Source of the DNA: Salaquimonas sp041736675
GTDB taxonomy: Bacteria > Pseudomonadota > Alphaproteobacteria > Rhizobiales > Rhizobiaceae
Direction of reading: 5' to 3'
Assembly: GCA_041736675.1 (NCBI GenBank)
Contig: JBGSTD010000007.1
Location: forward strand, 1-64,000
Length of the DNA stretch: 64,000 nt
The position numbers were made by a program, and so were the translations under genes. The notes under the pieces are model-generated. The model was not told the origin of the DNA and did not search any database. It saw only the letters and a program-made list of their open reading frames with translations. Numbering within the stretch: position 1 is the stretch's first letter; each line of letters begins with the position of its first letter. Positions 60,508 through 64,000 of this stretch are shown here, piece after piece.

Positions 60508-61074
60508 TTAGCCGATTTTCACTGTAGTGTCGGAGACAAATTCAAATTTTGGAATATCAAGGTTTCTTGGAGCCGGTCCCTTGCGGATACGGCCAGCGGT
60601 ATCATAGTGCGAACCATGGCAAGGGCAGAACCATCCGCCAAAATCACCGGCAAGCCCAACAGGAACACAACCAAGGTGAGTGCATGAGCCAATCATCACG
60701 ATCCAGTTCTCGCGGCCTTCGCCAGCCGATCGGTTTTCATTGGTGGCAGGCAAACCGGCTTCGAGGTTTTCGTTTTCGGCGATCGGATCTTTCAAATCTG
60801 AAAGTTCAACAGCTTTGGCCTCTTCAACTTCCTTGTCCGTACGGTTGCGGATAAAGACGGGTTTTCCGCGCCATTTGACTGTAATGGCCTGACCAGGTTC
60901 GATACTGGACACATCAACCTCGATTGATGCCAGGGCGCGGGTTGCCGCACTTGGGTTCATCTGAGAAATAAACGGCCAGGCAACTGCTGCCGCCCCTACC
61001 GCGCCAACGGTACCAGTAGCCAGATAAAGGAAATCCCGACGATTGGGATCATGGTCTTTCACGGTTGCGCTCAC
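60508..61074 (-). CDS. petA: Rieske iron-sulfur subunit (ubiquinol-cytochrome c reductase)
   Basis: Rieske [2Fe-2S] protein of the bc1 complex. 188 residues from a GTG at 61074 (AAGGACGG at good spacing). Twin-arginine type N-terminus NRRDFLYLATGTVGAVGAAA with membrane anchor. Cluster ligands C131-T-H133-L-G-C136 (SCTHLGCVPVG) and C150-P-C152-H153 (WFCPCHGSHYD), with the disulphide Cys pair inside these motifs. First gene of petABC. Confidence 0.97.
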   Translation of the reverse strand: MSATVKDHDPNRRDFLYLATGTVGAVGAAAVAWPFISQMNPSAATRALASIEVDVSSIEPGQAITVKWRGKPVFIRNRTDKEVEEAKAVELSDLKDPIAENENLEAGLPATNENRSAGEGRENWIVMIGSCTHLGCVPVGLAGDFGGWFCPCHGSHYDTAGRIRKGPAPRNLDIPKFEFVSDTTVKIG

Positions 61075-61397
61075 GGTATCCCGTCCTTTCGCAATTCAGG
61101 CTTTCAGCTTCAATAAGCCAAGCCGACATGGATCAAATACGCGGCAGGATTCAAATCCAATTTTCTCCATTGGACAGATTCCCGCTCTTGAGGCCTGTTT
61201 ATGCTTCCAAAGGGGCATTTGTCCAGTCATTAGAATGCCCCAATGGCAGTTTGTCGCGGCATTCCCACAGCCTAATGGGACTAAACTCGGCAATCAGCAC
61301 TTCCCAACGGCAATTCAATCGCCTAACAGCCATTGCACAGCGCTTCGCCATAAGGCATTGAACACCCGATCCAGATCAAACAGCCAACGGAAATACC
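61075..61397. other. Divergent promoter region, petABC / ABC-F gene
   Basis: 323 bases with no ORF. It holds a hairpin-forming inverted repeat ggggcatt (61212-61219) / aatgcccc (61234-61241) with a 14-base loop, near the middle. It could be an operator or a structured leader; no T-run follows. Confidence 0.45.
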
Positions 61398-63230
61398 TTG
61401 GAACCCCCTATCCTTTTTTTGTCAGATATCCATCTCACCTTTGGCGGCACCCCGCTGCTCGAGGGTGCTGATCTGCAGATTTCGCCTCGAGACCGCATTT
61501 CCCTTGTCGGCAGAAACGGTTCAGGTAAATCCACCTTGCTCAAAATCGCGGCGGGATTGCTCGAACCTGACAAGGGAGATCGCTTTGTTCAACCCGGGGT
61601 AACGGTCCGCTATCTGCCGCAGGAGCCTGACCTCGGCGCATACAAGACCGTGCTCGACTATGTCGAGGCGGGACTGGCCCCCGGCGATGACCCATATCGC
61701 GCGGTTTATCTGCTCAATGAACTGGGTCTCAGTGGCGATGAAAGCCCAAAAAGCATTTCCGGCGGCGAGACCCGCCGGGCCGCCCTTGCGCGGACCCTTG
61801 CGCCGGAGCCGGACATTCTTCTGCTTGATGAACCGACCAACCACCTCGACCTTCCGGCCATTGAGTGGCTTGAAGCCGAACTGAAGCAGTTGCGTTCAGC
61901 CATCGTCATGATCAGCCATGACCGCCGTTTTTTGACCAACCTCACCCGAAAAACGACCTGGATGGACCGTGGAAAGTCACGCCATCTCGAACAGGGCTTC
62001 GATGCCTTTGAAGATTGGCGCGACAAGTTGCTGGAAGAAGAGGAAATTTCCGCCCACAAGCTTGGCCGGAAAATCGTTAGAGAAGAACACTGGATTGTTC
62101 ACGGCGTCTCAGGCAGGCGCAAACGCAACATGCGCCGTGTGCGCGAACTATCCGATCTGCGCCAGGAGAAGAACAGCTTGGTGAAAGTCGCAGGCGGTGT
62201 GAAACTGACCTCGGCTGAAGCGGAAACATCAGGCAAACTTGTCGCAAAACTCGATCATGTTTCCAAAAGTTATGGTGAAAGACCAATCGTCAGGGATTTT
62301 TCGACCATCATAATGCGCGGCGATCGCGTCGGCATTGTCGGTCCCAATGGTGCCGGTAAAACGACGATGGTCAACCTCATCACCGGAAATCTTGCTGCAG
62401 ATGCCGGAACAGTTCGGCTTGGCATCGGTCTGGAGCAATTGGTGATCGACCAGAAGCGCGACATGCTGAAACCGGAATGGACCCTGAAAGACGCTCTCAC
62501 GGATGGAGCCGGCGACACGATTGTCATTGGAACTGAAACCAAGCATTTTGCGACTTACATGAAGGATTTCCTCTTCATTCCCGAACAGGCCCGAACTCCC
62601 ATTCACGCCTTGTCGGGCGGCGAACGCGGCCGGTTGATGCTGGCGCGCGGATTTAGAACACCTTCAAACTTTCTCGTGCTCGACGAACCGACAAACGATC
62701 TCGATCTGGAAACCCTGGATTTACTCCAGGAGTTTTTGGCCGACTACCAAGGAACGGTGCTTCTTGTCAGCCACGACCGTGATTTTGTCGACCGCGTCTG
62801 CACAAGCGTGATAGCAACCGATGGCGATGGAATCTGGCATCAATACGCAGGCGGCTTTTCCGACATGGTGGCGCAAAAGGGTTCGGGCGTTGTCAAACGC
62901 AAGAACTCTGAAACATCAACCGGAAAGTCCACGGCGAAAAATGCTGAAGCAGCAAATGTGCCCCAAAAACAACAGGCCATACCCGCGTCAAAAACCAAAT
63001 TGAGCTTCAGGCAGGAACACTCCCTGAAGACGCTGCCTCAGGAAATTGCCAAACTCGAAAGCGAAATTGCCAAACTGAAAACGGCACTGGAAGACCCGGA
63101 GCTTTTCACCAGGGAACCCGCGAAATTTCAAAAGTTTGCGGATGCCCTTGCGGAGCGCGAAAAATCCTTGTCGGCCAAAGAGGAGGAATGGCTCGAACTC
63201 GAGATGCTCAGGAAAGAAATCGACAGCTGA
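61398..63230 (+). CDS. ABC-F family ATPase (Uup-like)
   Basis: 610 residues from a TTG at 61398 (GGA seven bases upstream; no ATG nearby). Two ATP-binding cassettes without membrane helices: first Walker A is VGRNGSGKSTLLKIAAG, signature KSISGGETRRAALART, Walker B PDILLLDEPTNHLD; second Walker A GPNGAGKTTMVNLI, signature LSGGERGRLMLARG, Walker B FLVLDEPTNDLD. An inter-domain linker and a C-terminal coiled coil (about 530-605) make it Uup-like. ABC-F proteins act on ribosomes or DNA intermediates; exact role unknown. Confidence 0.94.
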   Translation: MEPPILFLSDIHLTFGGTPLLEGADLQISPRDRISLVGRNGSGKSTLLKIAAGLLEPDKGDRFVQPGVTVRYLPQEPDLGAYKTVLDYVEAGLAPGDDPYRAVYLLNELGLSGDESPKSISGGETRRAALARTLAPEPDILLLDEPTNHLDLPAIEWLEAELKQLRSAIVMISHDRRFLTNLTRKTTWMDRGKSRHLEQGFDAFEDWRDKLLEEEEISAHKLGRKIVREEHWIVHGVSGRRKRNMRRVRELSDLRQEKNSLVKVAGGVKLTSAEAETSGKLVAKLDHVSKSYGERPIVRDFSTIIMRGDRVGIVGPNGAGKTTMVNLITGNLAADAGTVRLGIGLEQLVIDQKRDMLKPEWTLKDALTDGAGDTIVIGTETKHFATYMKDFLFIPEQARTPIHALSGGERGRLMLARGFRTPSNFLVLDEPTNDLDLETLDLLQEFLADYQGTVLLVSHDRDFVDRVCTSVIATDGDGIWHQYAGGFSDMVAQKGSGVVKRKNSETSTGKSTAKNAEAANVPQKQQAIPASKTKLSFRQEHSLKTLPQEIAKLESEIAKLKTALEDPELFTREPAKFQKFADALAEREKSLSAKEEEWLELEMLRKEIDS

Positions 63231-63301
63231 AAACTGCAGTATCGGAGCAAAGACAATGCTGCGCACCGATACCGGCTTCTGTTATTGGAAATTCGTACGG
63301 A

Positions 63302-63796
63302 TCAGCGGCGTACAGCTTTTACATTTGCAGTGCGATAACTTGCACATTTGAAACGGTTGGAAGTATTGCCACCGCAAACTTCAACACGTCCTTTGCCGTC
63401 CCGCTTGCTGAAGATGCCGACATGATAGCCGCGCTTGAAACGCAACACGACAATATCACCCTGGCGGGCGGAGGCCAGTGAAACACCCTTGCCGAACTTG
63501 GTCCAGCTGATTGCCTTGTTGTGTCCTGCTGGAGGGCGACCGCCCGCTTTTTTGACCGCGTAGGCAGTGGCTGCACCGCACCAGGGCGTTGTAGCTGGAT
63601 TAACCCCAACCATCGCCTGAATGGTCTTGCGGTTCTTGTTCTCATGCAGGCCAACAACCCGTTTGATGGCCGTCAGGCGTGCAGCACTGGCGTCTGCGGT
63701 GGTAGTAAAAGCAAATTGTGCGGAGATCGAAATTGCCGCAGACAAAACTATAGACAGTGCGAGCCGCACTGGCTTGATAAGCCCCAAATTTTTCAT
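63302..63796 (-). CDS. Exported TIGR02594 family protein (NlpC/P60-like)
   Basis: 164 residues from the ATG at 63796 (MKNLGLIKPVRLALSIVLSA), with GGA eight bases upstream. Signal peptide ends near TTADASA. The domain matches TIGR02594: MVGVNPATTPWCGAATAYAV with the presumed nucleophile Cys, then KFGKGVSLASARQGDIVVLR and GYHVGIFSKRDGKG with the presumed His. The NlpC/P60 or CHAP fold suggests peptidoglycan cleavage. Two further Cys (EVCGG, FKCAS) may form a disulphide. Confidence 0.85.
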   Translation of the reverse strand: MKNLGLIKPVRLALSIVLSAAISISAQFAFTTTADASAARLTAIKRVVGLHENKNRKTIQAMVGVNPATTPWCGAATAYAVKKAGGRPPAGHNKAISWTKFGKGVSLASARQGDIVVLRFKRGYHVGIFSKRDGKGRVEVCGGNTSNRFKCASYRTANVKAVRR

Positions 63797-64000
63797 ATGT
63801 GTATCCAGAAAGAGTGGCAATGGAACGCCGCGCCGGATTTTCCGGCAAACTCGATCAATCCTATGTTGTTTCAGTTAGGGTTTCTGCCAAAGGAATTTCA
63901 CCAGACAGAATACAGCAATCGCACCAAAGGGTAATAAGCTTCCCTACTCCATTGTGCTGCAATGAGGCAAAAGTGCGATTATTGCTCCAAAGGCAATTCA

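Overview
The window is chromosomal DNA from an alphaproteobacterium, most likely Hyphomicrobiales (Rhizobiales). The evidence is gene order and family content. There is a minus-strand yqeY-dnaG-rpoD macromolecular-synthesis block opposite carA. There is a carB-greA-trxB-lysR stretch, a prs/rplY/pth/ychF translation block, an lgt-midA-pgeF cluster and a petABC bc1 operon. Order-typical families (DUF992, DUF1499, TIGR02594, MarR-PetR regulators) are also present. Base composition is moderate for the order. Genes are dense, with many ATGA or TAATG overlaps and recognisable GGAG-type ribosome sites. I see no rRNA, tRNA, CRISPR array, insertion sequence or prophage.

Layout. 1-5.2 kb: rpoD (5' part), dnaG, a solo LuxR-type regulator with a probable small RNA beside it, and yqeY. 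5.5-8.3 kb: carA, a small unknown ORF and a zinc metallopeptidase. 8.4-11.5 kb: a membrane-protein/hydrolase operon facing a membrane-anchored LytTR regulator. 11.7-15.4 kb: carB and a tiny membrane protein. 15.5-18.6 kb: an ArsR-SRPBCC-SRPBCC operon and an FAD oxidoreductase. 18.7-22.5 kb: greA with an unusual leader, a glycosyltransferase-like gene, trxB and lysR. 22.5-30.6 kb: an exported barrel-like protein, aspartate aminotransferase, DUF1499, a DUF2461-like gene, a GGDEF/EAL protein with a degenerate GGDEF motif, a strongly structured intergenic element, an MBL hydrolase and a glycine-rich protein. 30.8-34.7 kb: ilvE opposite a MarR / response regulator / histidine kinase set. 34.7-40.4 kb: CsaA-like, proC, ybjN-like, ubiK-like, lgt, midA and pgeF. 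40.5-47.9 kb: a lipoprotein, prs, DUF992, a chromate module, rplY, pth and ychF. 48-50.8 kb: a TIM-barrel/methylglyoxal-synthase-like fusion and two membrane proteins. 50.9-56.8 kb: a 2OG-Fe(II) oxygenase with a hydroxyacid dehydrogenase, then a HupE / DUF4198 / DUF457-like cluster. 56.9-64 kb: a Crp/Fnr regulator, apt, petCBA, an ABC-F ATPase and a TIGR02594-type exported hydrolase.

Most of the window is housekeeping. The parts worth a second look are: (1) the LuxR solo with a C6/G6 palindrome and two successive hairpins sharing the loop GTGGG, ending in a terminator, which together suggest a regulator-controlled small RNA; (2) the 111-base element at 29352-29462, closed by a 13-bp stem and offering competing internal pairings; (3) the fused MGS-like protein that has lost several catalytic residues; (4) the greA leader, where a short ORF with a good ribosome site contains a terminator hairpin; (5) the two-gene 2OG-oxygenase/dehydrogenase operon; and (6) the chromate module sitting inside a normally conserved translation block. 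All functional statements are from reading motifs by eye; no database or folding program was run.
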